NCBI RefSeq assembly: GCF_028476545.1
Contig: NW_026732290.1
Span: forward strand, 92,501 to 156,500
Direction: 5' to 3'
DNA from: Physella acuta
Taxonomy: Eukaryota; Mollusca; Gastropoda; Physidae
DNA length: 64,000 nucleotides
Shown here: positions 1 to 13,567 of the stretch, piece by piece
How the letters are laid out: each line of letters begins with the position of its first letter
How positions within the stretch are numbered: position 1 is the stretch's first letter
The notes under the pieces: model-generated
The model's database searches: none
What the model saw: only the letters and a program-made list of their open reading frames with translations
Told to the model about the DNA's origin: nothing
Made by a program: the position numbers and the translations under genes

Positions 1-306
1 TGTAAAGAGAGTATTTATAACAGTAGACACGGCTTGTGTGATGATGTCACGGAAGAAATAAAATATTAGATGGACAATTTCGTAGGAGATGTGCTGTTCT
101 ATCTTAGCTTAGGCCTAAATGTTACTCTATAGACTATAGTATGAAACATTTTTGTATTTTATAGTAGAGGACTTGTATAATTGATTTGAAAGAAGAATAG
201 TTTCCCCTAGACGACATATGTGGCTACAAGTTTGTCACCACCCAAGTTTATACTACACCATTGTTTTTACTAATTATGAAGATTTTGAATGAAGTAACTT
301 TGTTTT
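1..306. other. no feature seen
   Basis: AT-rich non-coding sequence with no long frame, no inverted repeats and no similarity to other parts of the window that I could see. Confidence 0.5.
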
Positions 307-518
307 GGGACGATGTTGCCGAGCGGTAGAGATAGAATTTTGTATCTGAAGTCTGGAGTTCAGATACGGCTCCAGTTTTTAGGTTGTACCCTAGTCCATC
401 CAGTTCTGATTAGTACCTGACTTACGTTTTGGAAACAAAGGCGGCTGGACATAGTGCTGATCACGCAATCCTATTGTATGCCTAGCCATTGAAACAGATG
501 AACTCTACTTTATATCCC
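307..518 (+). mobile_element. tRNA-derived SINE copy 1
   Basis: The left end carries a tRNA-like A box (GCCGAGCGGTAGAG), followed by a degraded B-box area, then the body that recurs through the window (GTCCATCCAGTTCTGAT, GGCGGCTGGACATAGTGCTGA) and a conserved tail AACAGATGAACTCTACTT. The same body and tail occur near 10.0, 22.3, 25.2, 26.9, 27.4, 41.3 and 58.1 kb, so this is a dispersed SINE family whose internal RNA polymerase III promoter comes from a tRNA. The short open frame beginning in the tail near 489 is not a gene; its first codons are the SINE tail. Confidence 0.75.
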
Positions 519-2210
519 ATGATTCCTGGGTATTATTATCGTCGTTCCTATCGACCTTTTGCCGAGCATAGGGACACAACAACGCCTCTTTATATACTCG
601 GTACTGGGCGATTTCCTCCTAGTTTGGTCCAAGAAATTCCGGCTGCTCCTGCTTCTCCTACAGCTGACCTTTTATGTTTCCTAGGTACTAAAGGCAGTGC
701 CGGCGCCAGGTTATTTAAAGTGGCATATTAATGTATTATCAATTGCTTCCACTTTATAAGTAGACATCAAAATCAAATGCTCTTGCCTCCTTCGTCGCGA
801 AAAGTTTGTACTAATCCCTAAAGTTCCATTTTGCAACCGTAATCATATTGAAATTGTTGCCAAGTCCACGAGTCCACTTCCCCCCCCCCCCCCCCAATTT
901 TTTTTTTTAATTTAAACTTGATAATGCTAAAAAAACACCAAACTACTTTGTTTAGAACTTCTGCTCTCTATATAATTGTACAAATAGCAAATAATAACTT
1001 AAGGTTGTATTTATAACTATGTATGCGGTTAACCTAAGATGCAATAATTTGAAATGAATGCAGAGTTAAGCAGCGAATTATCTCCCGTTTTGAATCCAAA
1101 TACCAAAATTCTATTCAAGGGAAATAACTTTAGCAAGAATAGCTAAATTAACCAAGAGTAACTAAGTCATGCTTGATAAACACAGTAAAATATTTTAAAC
1201 AGCATTACATAATAATTCTGCTAAATCATTTACACTAATTATGTAACTGTGTCAAAACAATATATTTTATTAGCTAACTACTTAACTGTAGAACTTGTTT
1301 GAAAGTCCAAATACGGTAGCTTTATTATAACAGACTTCTAGTCAATTTTGATGACATGTGGTTACTATATACCTCATTACCATCCCTTAAAAAACCAGTG
1401 AAATAACAAATTTTGGATCCCTAAATAAAGGGACACCTTTCAAAACAATCAAATATGGCTTACTGTCTGAGTTATTTCTTCAATTATAGATAACATATAA
1501 AAAATATAGTTTGAAAAAAAAATTATGGTTAGTTATAAATTCTAGCCCATATAATAGTACATAATAATACTTTACTAGTGATAATATAGATTCCTAAAAA
1601 ACAAGATTCTTCAGCTAAAGAACGCCCACATTTCTTTGTAGTGCGTTCCGTCCTGAATTGAAATCATCTGACTTACGATAAACTCTACTCGATATAATCA
1701 AACTCTACTACATTCAAAACACATATAAAACTTTGATACCTAAACATAACTAGACACGATGCTCCAGAACGACCCCCCACCTCGCTTAACTTCACCAAGC
1801 TTTACAAACGATACTCCCAATCAACAACGATTTAACTGGACCCACTACTACACGATAACAGCCATCAGACTTAGATACTTTAATACATCAAAGCTCGATA
1901 CTCCCAAACTCCAGAACAACGATACTTCATCACCTACATTATTATTGCTCTACTTCCAATCAAATTCCACTAGACCTACAACCACACGACAACAGCCCAA
2001 TAAAAATTACGACACTTTAACATACCTACGAAACCATATCAGCAACAGCTTTCCACCGTTAATCCCAAATCTAAACGATGCTTTAAAACTTACCAAAAAA
2101 GGGACAATACTTTGAACACCCCCGTCACTACCTAACTTTATAGCCTAGACCAGAACAGATTTCATCTTCCATCTCACGGAACACAGGGTAAAGTCGTACC
2201 CCACAGTCCA
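519..2210. other. AT-rich non-coding stretch
   Basis: Holds a poly-C run near 881-895 followed by poly-T, and otherwise unpatterned AT-rich DNA. An open frame of 118 codons at 1759-2115 lies in low-complexity A/C/T-rich DNA with no recognisable domain, and I do not call it a gene. Confidence 0.4.
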
Positions 2211-2320
2211 GTAAAAATGAAATTATATAACTATTAATATTAGTGCAAGAAGCTGGAGAGCCGCATCTGGACGTCAAAAGAGCCGCATGCGGCTCGCGAG
2301 CCGCAGGTTGCCGACCCCTG
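2211..2320 (-). mobile_element. hAT end fragment, GGTCGGCAACC family
   Basis: Read on the minus strand this begins CAGGGGTCGGCAACC, continues with the palindromic GCTCGCGAGCCGCATGC block and AGATGCGGCTCTCCAGCT-like sequence, and then matches the first ~110 bp of the long element at 44899-46143. The opposite end is not found nearby, so this is a one-ended remnant. Confidence 0.7.
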
Positions 2321-3140
2321 CCCTAGACGACCGCCTAGTTCGACTTTAAGGTAGCGCCAGACCTGTCTAAAGGGAAAAGACGAGACATCTTGCTTTAAGT
2401 AAGAAAAATATTTGTGCTTCTAACTAAAGTAAAATATGTTGTTAAAATATTGCAATTTCATATTTACGTAACATTTAATTAGTTACTTACATTTTGTTCA
2501 AACTTTACATTCGACGCGAAATATCAACATACATTACTTTTCATCTAATCATCTAATGCATTATCTAAAGCATCAGAGAATAATGCACACAAAAAATAAA
2601 TCATCGGTGTTGAGTTATTTTTTGAAAGACATCTTTACCATGCGAATGTAATGAAAGTAGGCCACGATATAATCCATTGTTCGTTGCTGCCAAATCTCCA
2701 GTTGAATCTATGTAGAACAATGGGTTAATTAAAAACAACAAACACTGGATGTATATGTGTTAACAGGTTGTTATAAAAACATTTGAAAACATTTTTCCTG
2801 GATGAAATGCAGACAATGGAAGTGTTAATTGCTGGAGCTCTATTGGGATTTAATTAATGACACGTCACAAAAGAAAAAGGTATTCTCCTAAATTTGTTTT
2901 AAAAGCTTCTAATTAATTATGCGTTTTGTTTTTCTCTCATCATCAATTGTTATAAGGAATTATAAATTGTTCCATAACGAAGTAAAATATTTAGAATGAC
3001 GTAGATTTTACGTCCAATATGTAGTGAAAGTTCCGAAATGTCCGATGTGTGACGTCATGCTCCTAAATGACGTAAAATTTTATTTCCGATATATGGTCCA
3101 TTCTCCGAATTAAAAATAGAATCTCCCTAAATAGGTATTT
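2321..3140. other. AT-rich non-coding stretch
   Basis: No frame or repeat recognised. Several TGACGT motifs lie at 2998-3075 just outside the next element and may be old flanking pieces of the same family. Confidence 0.35.
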
Positions 3141-3537
3141 GGGGTCATCCATAAATGACGTCACGCTTTTTTTTGACGATTTTTACCTCCCCCCCTCCCC
3201 TCCGTCACACGTCGTCACAAAAAGCCAGACCCCCCCCCCTAAAATGACGTCACACCTCAACCTACAACCCCCCTCAAAATTGCAGTTGAATTTTTTAAAA
3301 ACATCGATATTTTTCCAAAATCTTGTCTAAACTATTACAATTTATTAAAACAGTTATCTAAAACGCGAAATAACGTCTAAACTTCGTTTTCTAACATTGC
3401 TTTTTTATAATGCAAAAATGTGACGTCGCAACATCTGACCCCCCCCCCCCCCTCCCCCTCATCACACATCGTCACAAAATTACGGACCCCCCCCCCCCCT
3501 CCCCCCTACGAGTGTGACGTCATTTATGGATGACCCC
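3141..3537. mobile_element. non-autonomous DNA transposon, GGGGTCATCC inverted repeats
   Basis: The two ends are exact inverted repeats of about 23 bp: the left starts GGGGTCATCCATAAATGA and the right ends with its reverse complement finishing GGATGACCCC. The inside has no coding frame but repeats C-rich blocks joined to CGTCACA and TGACGTCA motifs, themselves in inverted arrangement near both ends. At 397 bp this is MITE-sized. Flanks are T-rich (ATTT on the left, TTTG on the right), so target duplication length cannot be fixed. The superfamily is not assigned. Confidence 0.8.
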
Positions 3538-5161
<1,624 letters not shown>

Positions 5162-5165
<4 letters not shown>

Positions 5166-5990
5166 GTTTATATTCAATAAAAGCTGGCTGTACATCATTC
5201 TCATAAATAGATTTTCACAACAAGCTCTTGAATTTGACACAGCTAAACTAATTAATTAAAAAACAGCTTCCAATAAAATTAATATGTTTTAAGTTTTAGA
5301 TAATTCCAACAAAAATCAAACAATCCTATTATATCTTCTTTTCCTGCCAAAAAATTATACGCATTTTATAATACAAATATTTCCTTTTTCGACAAAAAAA
5401 AATACATCTTGAATATTAATTGTATGGATGGTCTCCCTTGGGCGAAGATCTCCGAGAACGACAAATGAACGAACGAGGGACTCAGCGTTACTCGGGGGAA
5501 ATTCTGTCCAAGTAGAACGGACCACGAGAGCCTCAGGGGAGATTAGGAGCGGCCTCTTGTGCTAGCAATATGCTTTTTGTAGCCACGTTGTAGATTTTTC
5601 TATGCAATTCTTCCTTCTAAAAATAAGCCATTATTTCGAATATTTCTTTGGTTTTAAAAATATGTACGAGTAAAATAATTACATAGAATCAATTGTTTAT
5701 CCTTTCTAAAGCCGATTCTTACATACAATATCTTAGAATTTCAAGAACGATAACTAGGGAAAAAGGTAGATAACCATAAAGTGATTAGCTGATGTCACGG
5801 CGCCATATATAACATTTTTTTATAATATAATAATGCATAAAAAATTATTTGAGGAAACCTTATGAGATCAACAAAAAATTACATATAGTATATATTGTAG
5901 GATTTGACAGTTGTAATTATTAAGACGCCATACTTGCTCATGCACAGAACACCAAGAGTTCTAACATACATCAAGATTAGTTATAGCAAA
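5162..5990. other. non-coding stretch
   Basis: Mostly AT-rich. A less AT-biased patch at about 5425-5580 (GGTCTCCCTTGGGCGAAG onward) stands out in composition but shows no frame or RNA fold that I recognise. Confidence 0.35.
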
Positions 5991-6560
5991 CAACATCAAG
6001 ATGACCTCTAGCATACAACATCAGGATGATCTACTGTACCGTTTCATCTCTCCATCCCATTATGTCAGCTTAATTCTCTATCCCACTACCCAATATCTTA
6101 TTTCTATCCCTCTATCACATATACTATCTTTCCATTATCAAATCTATCCCACTATCCTATATCCTATATCATACCTCTCATCTCACCTCTCTATTACATA
6201 ATACATCTCACCTCTCTATTACATAATACATCTCACCTCTCTATCCAACTATCCCATATCCCACCTCACCTCTCTATCCCAGTATTCCACATCCCATCTC
6301 TATCAAACTATCCCACTACCCCACTACCCCACATCCCATCCCTACCCCACTACCCCACATCCCATCCCTATCCCACTACCCCACATCCCATCCCTACCCC
6401 ACTACCCCACATCCCATCCCTATCCCACTACCCCACATCCCATCCCTATCCCACTACCCCACATCCCATCCCTATCCCACTATCCCACATCCCATCCCTA
6501 TCCCACTACCCCACATCCCATCCCTATCCCACTATCCCACATCCCACCTCTATCATTACC
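5991..6560 (+). repeat. G-poor minisatellite with 26-bp core
   Basis: From about 6170 onward the top strand is nearly free of G. It begins with degenerate TCTCACCTCTCTATTACA units and turns at about 6310 into a regular ~26-bp unit built on CCCACTACCCCACATCCCA with an alternating CTACC/CTATC variant, about nine copies to about 6545. The frame reading through its 5' part encodes only Ser/Tyr/Ile/Leu-rich low-complexity peptide. Confidence 0.9.
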
Positions 6561-7252
6561 TCTCCAGACATGCCCCTCCCACAGAACCACCACCGCCCAT
6601 TTATCTTCCGGTCAACTAGCGTCTGAAGTACGTCCAATAACTGTGCCACTATTTGCCTGCTGACCGACATTTAAGTTATTTCGGCTGATTTCTGTATGTG
6701 TACAGATTGATTCAACTTGAAAAAACATTCAGTGAACCCACACTAAAAGACAAATTCCATTTAACATAGACGATATTGAGGAAATTAGAAATTGCATTAT
6801 AAATTCATCTGTAAAGTTAATATTTATTCTTTATACTTACTGTTTTTTAAATACAAAACATAAAGACGGTTGTATTGTAGAGTTTTATGTACATTTACAG
6901 GTTTGTATAATTGTCTACATACCAAATTCCAGATTTTGGTGGAATCTAGTGGTCATGGATCTCTGGCCTTAAGCTACAATTAGCGGCTCTTTGATATAAA
7001 ATAAAATATGGCTCATTTCAGAACACAAAACTGATACTTTATGGTTGGTTAAAAACCACTTTATTTTCGAAAAAAAAACCACCGTTAGTAATATATAATA
7101 TTTTATGTTCTCCAGCAAAATATTCTAATAAGTGTTTTTTCTGTAACATGTCAATGACCTAGACGCCTGCATGTAGGGTCCATGAGTGGGAGGTGGGGGG
7201 GGGAGGGTTATCTAGTGAAATAGTAACATAAGGGAACTACTCATATATGTGT
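6561..7252. other. AT-rich non-coding stretch
   Basis: No gene or element recognised. A poly-G run sits near 7195-7207 just before the next TA array. Confidence 0.4.
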
Positions 7253-7257
7253 GTATG

Positions 7258-7330
<73 letters not shown>
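7253..7330. repeat. (TA)n microsatellite
   Basis: About 78 bp of pure TA dinucleotide preceded by TATG units. Confidence 0.95.
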
Positions 7331-7332
<2 letters not shown>

Positions 7333-8530
7333 GTATACGCAAAAAACCTTCTCGTGTTATACTAATACATCTCCATAGATGCCAATATCAAATGCCTATT
7401 GCATGTCAGAACTAACTAACATGCCCTTTCTAAATTTAACCACAATCTCCAACATTTTATTATGAACACGAAATTACCCGATACAAAAAAAAAAACATGG
7501 CACGTCTTGATGGGAACATTAAAGCCTTGCGTCTAATCCGACAACGCCATCTCGACAACTGCCCACTCATGTGACAGTAGAGACGCCCAAACAACTCATA
7601 TTTAACGGCGGCGTACCCTGTGAACCCGCTGGACGGCCGCGTCTAGTTATCAATGTCTTGCCTCCCTTGAATGGATTTAACTCCCCTTGACGGGTCTCAC
7701 CGTCTCCCTTTCTTAGTGTTAAGGAGCTGATTCAAAGTGTCGGGCTTACGTAATCAGGATGCCAATCAGTGATTGGATTCGATGAGGACGGCTAAAAAGC
7801 TAACGTTAAAATCTCTAAAGGTATTCACTCGTCTAGGTTTTTTTTCTGTTTTATATTTTCTAGTTAGTTAAAATTATTATTGCTATTTTGTATGTTTCTA
7901 CATACTGTGTTGTTAGTTTTCCTTTATTATTTCGTTGGTATTTCAAGCTTTTTTAAAATTTGAAATACTCTTTACCTTCTCGTAGACATAGTATAGAGAA
8001 ACTATTGTAATCGTGCTGAATTGTTAAAGTTTTAGTTTTCAACGTTTTACACATACCTACTTTATATAATGATGCATTAATATTATTCTAATGAATTATA
8101 ATTGTGCAGTACTTTTTTGACAGCCTTCCGTGGTTTTTTAAAATCATGTCCGTCTGTCTGTGTATGTAAACATAATAACTTGAGTACTGATTAATTTGAC
8201 GAAATTGTATATATAAGTATAAGTATTAAATCGAATTTGTAGTATTCTTCCTACTTTTTGGAGATTTCTCAAAAGAATATAACTTGAGTACCTGGTAAAT
8301 TAGGCGAACGAAATTTTTATATAATTATAATATTGTATGAGGTTTCTCTCGACTTTTAAACTATATCCGGTAACCGGAAGTGGTATTATACTCCATTTCC
8401 GTGGGAACACGAAAACATGAGTACTGTTAGACGAAATTTCATATATACCCTAAGTATAAAATCGTATACTTGGATAACTTTTAAGGTACGAGTTAACTCA
8501 GATATCCGGAAGCTAATCAACGTATTCAGT
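7331..8530. other. non-coding stretch with one complex patch
   Basis: About 7500-7805 is less AT-rich, non-repetitive and includes CCAATCAGTGATTGG, an imperfect inverted pair of CCAAT-like motifs. It has no long frame. The remainder to about 8530 is AT-rich with degenerate short repeats around AACTTGAGTAC (8177, 8281). No gene is supported. Confidence 0.3.
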
Positions 8531-8534
8531 GGAG

Positions 8535-8655
8535 TCACTCTGTCACGTGTCACCCGGTGTAGTAGGATAATTGATGGTGTCACCCCACGCCCCAATAATT
8601 TTTTCTTTTTTTTTGCAATTTTCTTTTGGATGTCAACCCTCCCCTCGACTAGCGT
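8535..8655 (+). mobile_element. degraded GTGTCACCC / GGCGTAGCG-group element
   Basis: Contains GTGTCACCCGGTG, ATGGTGTCACCCC and a terminal CCCTCCCCTCGACTAGCG in the same order as the intact element at 47973-48200, with many changes. The left terminus is not clear and no target duplication is seen. It is an older copy of that family. Confidence 0.55.
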
Positions 8656-8795
8656 ATTACACTAGCTGGATAAAACATATTTTTTGACAATTTGATATGA
8701 TGTCAGCTTATGTCCTCTATATTTTATTTTTTAAACTGGAAGATTATTGTTTTGACATCACATTTTAGGTTGTTTTTTTTCTCCAATTTTGTGTC

Positions 8796-9026
8796 CAGAG
8801 GCGTAGCGACCCCTCCCGGCGCCCGGGGACAAAACTTTTGATTTGCACCCCCCCCCCTCGAACTTTTCATTTGCACCCCCCTCAAACTTTCGATTTGCAC
8901 CCCCCCCCCCCCCTCTTGAACTTTTCATTTGCACCCCCCTCAAACTTTCAATTTGGCGCCCCCCCCCTAAGGTCGGCGCCCGGGACATATGTCCCTCCCG
9001 CCCCCCCCCCCCTCGCTACGCCTCTG
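8796..9026 (+). mobile_element. hAT-type MITE, CAGAGGCGTAGCG ends, with TSD
   Basis: Begins CAGAGGCGTAGCGACC and ends CTCGCTACGCCTCTG, an inverted repeat of about 14 bp. It is flanked by a perfect 8-bp direct duplication TTTGTGTC (8788-8795 and 9027-9034), the hAT hallmark. The 231-bp body is several repeats of ATTTGCACC followed by a poly-C run and CAAACTTT. No transposase is encoded; overlapping proline-rich frames are artefacts of poly-C. It must be mobilised in trans by an unseen transposase. Confidence 0.92.
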
Positions 9027-9034
9027 TTTGTGTC

Positions 9035-9479
9035 CCCCCCCCCCCCCAAAAAAAAACTAACAAAAACAACAGTACTTGTTGTCATCTATTGTTGCCTTCT
9101 CTCTATGACGCTACTTAGTGTTGTTGTTTTTTTTTTCTTACAAGTTATGATGGCAAAGTCTGAACCAGTGCAGACTAATAAATAAAAGTGTTTTTATGTA
9201 TCTACTCCAAACACACCGAACCTCACCCACCCCCACTTGTAATACCGCGAAATACCTTTGCACGAGATGTGACCAGGGCTCATTTCTATACCTCACCTCA
9301 CTGTGGGGTGAGCACTTTGTTTGTTCATGTGGGCAGTTGTTTAGGCCCAAACAATCAACAGTGCGACTCCGCGGCCCTTTAATTTATGGCTCTTTATGGC
9401 AGGCTGGGGTTCTTAGTCTCACTGGGGAAAATACGGCCGGTCGGGAGATATAAATCAAGGTTGGTCAGTTGTTTGCCTG
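9035..9479. other. non-coding stretch
   Basis: A poly-C then poly-A patch follows the MITE. Several overlapping short frames exist on both strands, none with a recognisable domain. Confidence 0.35.
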
Positions 9480-9572
9480 GTGTGTTTGTGTGTGTGTGTG
9501 AGTGTGTGTGTGTGTGTGAGTGTGATTGTGTGTGTGAGTGTGATTGTGTGTGTGCGCGTGTGTGTGTGAGAG

Positions 9573-9607
<35 letters not shown>

Positions 9608-9628
9608 AGAGAGAGTGTGTGTGTGTAT
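9480..9628. repeat. (GT)n-rich microsatellite
   Basis: GT dinucleotides interrupted by GA and GC steps, ending in GAGAGAG. The Val/Cys and Thr/His-rich frames here are translations of the tract. Confidence 0.93.
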
Positions 9629-9997
9629 ACGCAAACCTAAGTGAGTGGAAAAAAACAAAAAGAAATATGGCCGTTATTTAGGTTTATTGTAGGCGGGGCT
9701 ATGTTGTTAAGCTGGGGATGGGGATGGAGGTAGGGGGGTATACTTTTTTCTGGCTACACCTTAAAGAATTTGACCGACTTGAGCCGGTGACTGATACATA
9801 CCCGTAGAAAAGTAAAAACAAAAGTATCAGTTTGGTAGGTGTACTAGACACACAAATATCCTTGGTACAGTAACAAGAATGGGGGAGGGGGGAGGGGGAG
9901 AATATATAAGAGATTAATAGCCTGCTTTAAAGTTCTAGTATAAAGTTCTTTTATATCAAAAGAAATAAAACTCGAAGAAACCTATATTGGTGAACTA
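9629..9997. other. non-coding stretch with possible SINE tail
   Basis: GAGCCGGTGA, ACCCGTAGAAAAGTAAAAA at 9780-9815 resembles GAGCCGGTCA, TCCGTAAAAAAGTAAAAA at 45830-45865, suggesting the A-rich 3' end of one retroposon family at both sites. A G-rich run lies at about 9878-9897. Confidence 0.3.
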
Positions 9998-10202
9998 GGG
10001 AAAGTGTGTTCGGTCGGTAGAGCTTACGACTACTTACCCGAAAGTTTCGAGTTCGGATCCCAGGTTCAAGTCCTAAAGACGTCCCTGAGTCCACCCAACT
10101 TAAATGACTCAAATTAAAGAAAGTAAAAGCGGCTGGGCATAGTGCTTTATATGAAACAAGTTTCCATCACACAGGTGAACTTTATTTCACCTGTACCATG
10201 GA
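9998..10202 (+). mobile_element. tRNA-derived SINE copy 2
   Basis: Better preserved head than the first copy: GGTCGGTAGAGCTTACGAC (A box) and GGTTCAAGTCC (B box), then GTCCACCCAACTTAAATGA, GCGGCTGGGCATAGTGCT and the tail CACAGGTGAACTTTATTTCA. Pol III-type internal promoter parts are therefore visible. Part of the region between TAGTGCT and the tail differs from other copies. Confidence 0.8.
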
Positions 10203-11505
10203 CCGTCAGAAAGGGAATTTTTTTGTTGGTGAATTACACTAAAAATTTGTATTTAACAAAACCCCATTTACAAACATAATTTTACGAATATTTCTAACAA
10301 ACATGGTCAGAGAAATCATTACCAGCTCCAAATATTGAAACCGTCTCTACCTCTGAAATATGGTTCTATACACCAATAGTCGGTCAATTATATAATTAAA
10401 TACAACATGAATATTGCACCAATAGTAGCTCAACTAATAGAATTTAACACATCACTAGTACATATATACAGTATCTTACACTTTAACGAATGCCTATACC
10501 AGATTGAAATGATCTGCCTAGACTAAAAGCAATTCATTCCTTGAGTTTAATTGACGTAAAGAGAAAAAGAAAAACGGCTAAAAAGTTTTAATGAGATTTT
10601 ATACACGCCGGAAGCGGTCAAACAAAATGGGAAATTTCCGTTCGGAAACAAATAAAAGTTCACGGCCGTCCTTTGCCGTGTCCTTGATGACCTTTTCATG
10701 TCCTTAATGACCTTGCCGTGCGTGAAAATGGGAGTGCGTTTTTTCTTTTTTTTTCAAACAAATGGCATCACGGACGACATGTGTAGTATCTGCTGTGGAT
10801 CAGACGAGGGCAGCAACTGCTGTGAAGACTTGCGTAGAGCGCCCTCGCAACTAACCAAAGACGAGTTTAAGTGGCACCAATTTGTTCCGTTTCCTACGTT
10901 TTTCTTTTTTTTTTTTAAATATTTCATGTGATGGGGAAGAGGCGGGGTGGGTGGGTGGGGGGGGGGGGGGGGGAGAAGTCGCGTGCGTGCAATAGAGTGC
11001 ATGCGCGTGTAATTCAATTTATTCTGAAATAGAATTTAGGAGTTCATGGACTGCCTCTTGTGGGGGCGGGTAAGGGGGGGGGCGCTATTTGGGCATCAAA
11101 GTGTAACGTAGTGCATGTCTATGTGAATCCACAAATTTAACTCGAAACTAGAAGTTTATGTACTGCGATTGTATTGGGGTAGGGGGGTAGGGAAGGGGCA
11201 GCGCCATAGAGTGCATGTCTGTGTGAATCTACACATTGTCCACTCTGAGATTGTATGTGGGGGGGGGGGGAGGGGAGGGATTAGAAGACTCGTGAATATG
11301 CTTAGCTTTCAATGTATATGCTAATGTATGCTAATTTTTTATTCATGTACCCAGACACTAAGCCAGTGCTAAACCTGGGCAAAAGGGTTGGGTAGGAAGG
11401 GGTGTTGGGGTTGTAGGGGGGGGGAGGGGACAGAACGGGCGGGTGACTTGATGAGGTAGGGTTAACTAAATGAGAGCTTTGGAGGGAGTGACTTGAAGTT
11501 GACTT
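10203..11505. other. non-coding stretch with poly-G runs
   Basis: AT-rich to 10,600, then poly-T and several poly-G runs (for example 10957-10973, 11258-11270). CGTGTCCTTGATGACCTT and CATGTCCTTAATGACCTT are an imperfect tandem pair near 10676-10717. Short frames at 10698-11017 have poly-Phe or poly-Pro segments from T and G runs and are not convincing genes. Confidence 0.35.
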
Positions 11506-11905
11506 AGTGTGGGTTTTTGTGGGTACGATGAAGTTCTTTAGTAGTGTGAGTAAGGACGGGAGTGTGGGTGGGTGTGTGGAGGACGGGAGTGTGGATATAT
11601 GTGGGGAGGAAGGTATTGAGGGTGTGTGGGGGGAGGACGGGAGTGTGGATGTGTGTGGGGAGGAAGGTCTTGTGGGTGTGTGTGGGGAGGAATGTAGTGT
11701 AGATTTGTGTAGGGAGGGAGGGATTGTGTGTGGGGAGGAAAGGTATGTGGATATGTGGGAAGGGAGTGTGGATATGTGTGGGGATGAATTGAATGTGGAT
11801 GTGTGTGGGGATGAATTAAGTGTGGATGTGTGGGAGGAAGGGAATGTGGATGTGTGTGGAGAAGGGAAAAGCTTGCAGTTGTGTGAGTGTAGTGAAGGAC
11901 GGTAG
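11506..11905 (+). repeat. G-rich degenerate minisatellite with open frame
   Basis: Repeats of GTGTGGATGTGTGTGGGG and GAGGAAGG variants with irregular 24-33 bp spacing. One strand stays open for 132 codons and encodes repeated Val-Asp-Val-Cys-Gly-Glu blocks. Because the frame follows the repeat and lacks any other protein feature, I treat it as a repeat rather than a gene, though a repeat protein cannot be fully excluded. Confidence 0.75.
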
Positions 11906-12059
11906 GGTGAATTTATGTGGTGGAGGTAGAAAGAGAATAGCTCTTCTTCAAAAGTACCGGCAACTTAAAATGACGCACAACTCAAGATTTAAATGAAATG
12001 TGTATACTATTCAAATTCAGACCACACACAAAACAGACGTAGATTACAGTTGGCATTAT

Positions 12060-13062
12060 TATATCTGTGATCTAGATTGTAGTTTAAATTCTTATATCTC
12101 TGTTTCTATAGAAGACCTGGATTGTAGTTGACATTATTATATCTCTATATCTATATAAGACCTAGATTATAGTTGTCATTATTATATCTCTATATCTATA
12201 TAAGACCTAGATTATAGTTGACATTATTATATCTCTATATCTATATAAGACCTAGATTATAGTTGTCATTATTATATCTCTATATCTATATAAGACCTAG
12301 ATAATAGTTGTCATTATTATATCTCTATATCTATATAAGACCTAGATTGTAGTTGACATTATTATATCTCTATATCTATATAAGACCTAGATTATAGTTG
12401 TCATTATTATATCTCTATATCTATATAAGACCTAGATTATAGTTGTCATTATTATATCTCTATATCTATATAAGACTTAGATTATAGTTGTCATTATTAT
12501 ATCTCAATATCTATATAAGACCTAGATTATAGTTGTCGTTATTATATCTCTATATCTATATAAGACCTAAATTATAGTTGTCATTATTATATCTCTATAT
12601 CTATATAAGACCTAGATTATAGTTGTCATTATTATATGTCAATATCTATATAAGACCTTGATTATAGTTGTCATTATTATATCTCTATATCTATATAAGA
12701 CCTAAATTATAGTTGTCATTATTATATCTCAATATCTATATAAGACCTAGATTATAGTTGTCATTATTATATCTCAATATCTATATAAGACCTAGATTAT
12801 AGTTGTCATTATTATATCTAAATATCTATATAAGACCTAGATTATAGTTGTCATTATTATATCTCAATATCTATATAAGACCTAGATTATAGTTGTCATT
12901 ATTATATCTCTATATCTATATAAGACCTAGATTATAGTTTGCATTATTATATCTCAATATCTATATAAGACCTAGATTATAGTTGTCATTATTATATCTC
13001 TATATCTATATAAGACCTAGATTATAGTTTGCATTATTATATCTCTATTTCTCTATAATAAC
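12060..13062 (+). repeat. 45-bp satellite, about 22 copies
   Basis: A head-to-tail array with exact 45-bp period built on GACCTAGATTATAGTTG and TATCTCTATATCTATATAA. Units differ mainly at a T/A site (CTCTATAT versus CTCAATAT), at TTGTCATT versus TTGACATT, and as rare point variants. The array starts with two more diverged units and ends with diverged units at about 13050. It is very AT-rich and non-coding. Confidence 0.97.
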
Positions 13063-13551
<489 letters not shown>

Positions 13552-13567
13552 CATTCATACATATAAG

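Noticed and set aside
489-731. 80-codon frame as a gene
   Set aside because: Its start is the tail of a SINE and the protein has no recognisable feature.
1759-2115. 118-codon frame as a gene
   Set aside because: Low-complexity Thr/Asn/Pro-rich product from A/C-rich DNA, with no domain, signal peptide or neighbour support.
8758-9118. proline-rich or glycine-rich proteins on both strands
   Set aside because: They lie in the poly-C blocks of a MITE bounded by an 8-bp duplication.
11507-11905. 132-residue Cys-rich repeat protein
   Set aside because: The frame simply follows a G-rich minisatellite. Kept as a repeat, with the reservation stated there.
12060-13062. CRISPR-like array
   Set aside because: Period is an unbroken 45 bp without unique spacers, in eukaryotic DNA; the same applies to all other minisatellites here.
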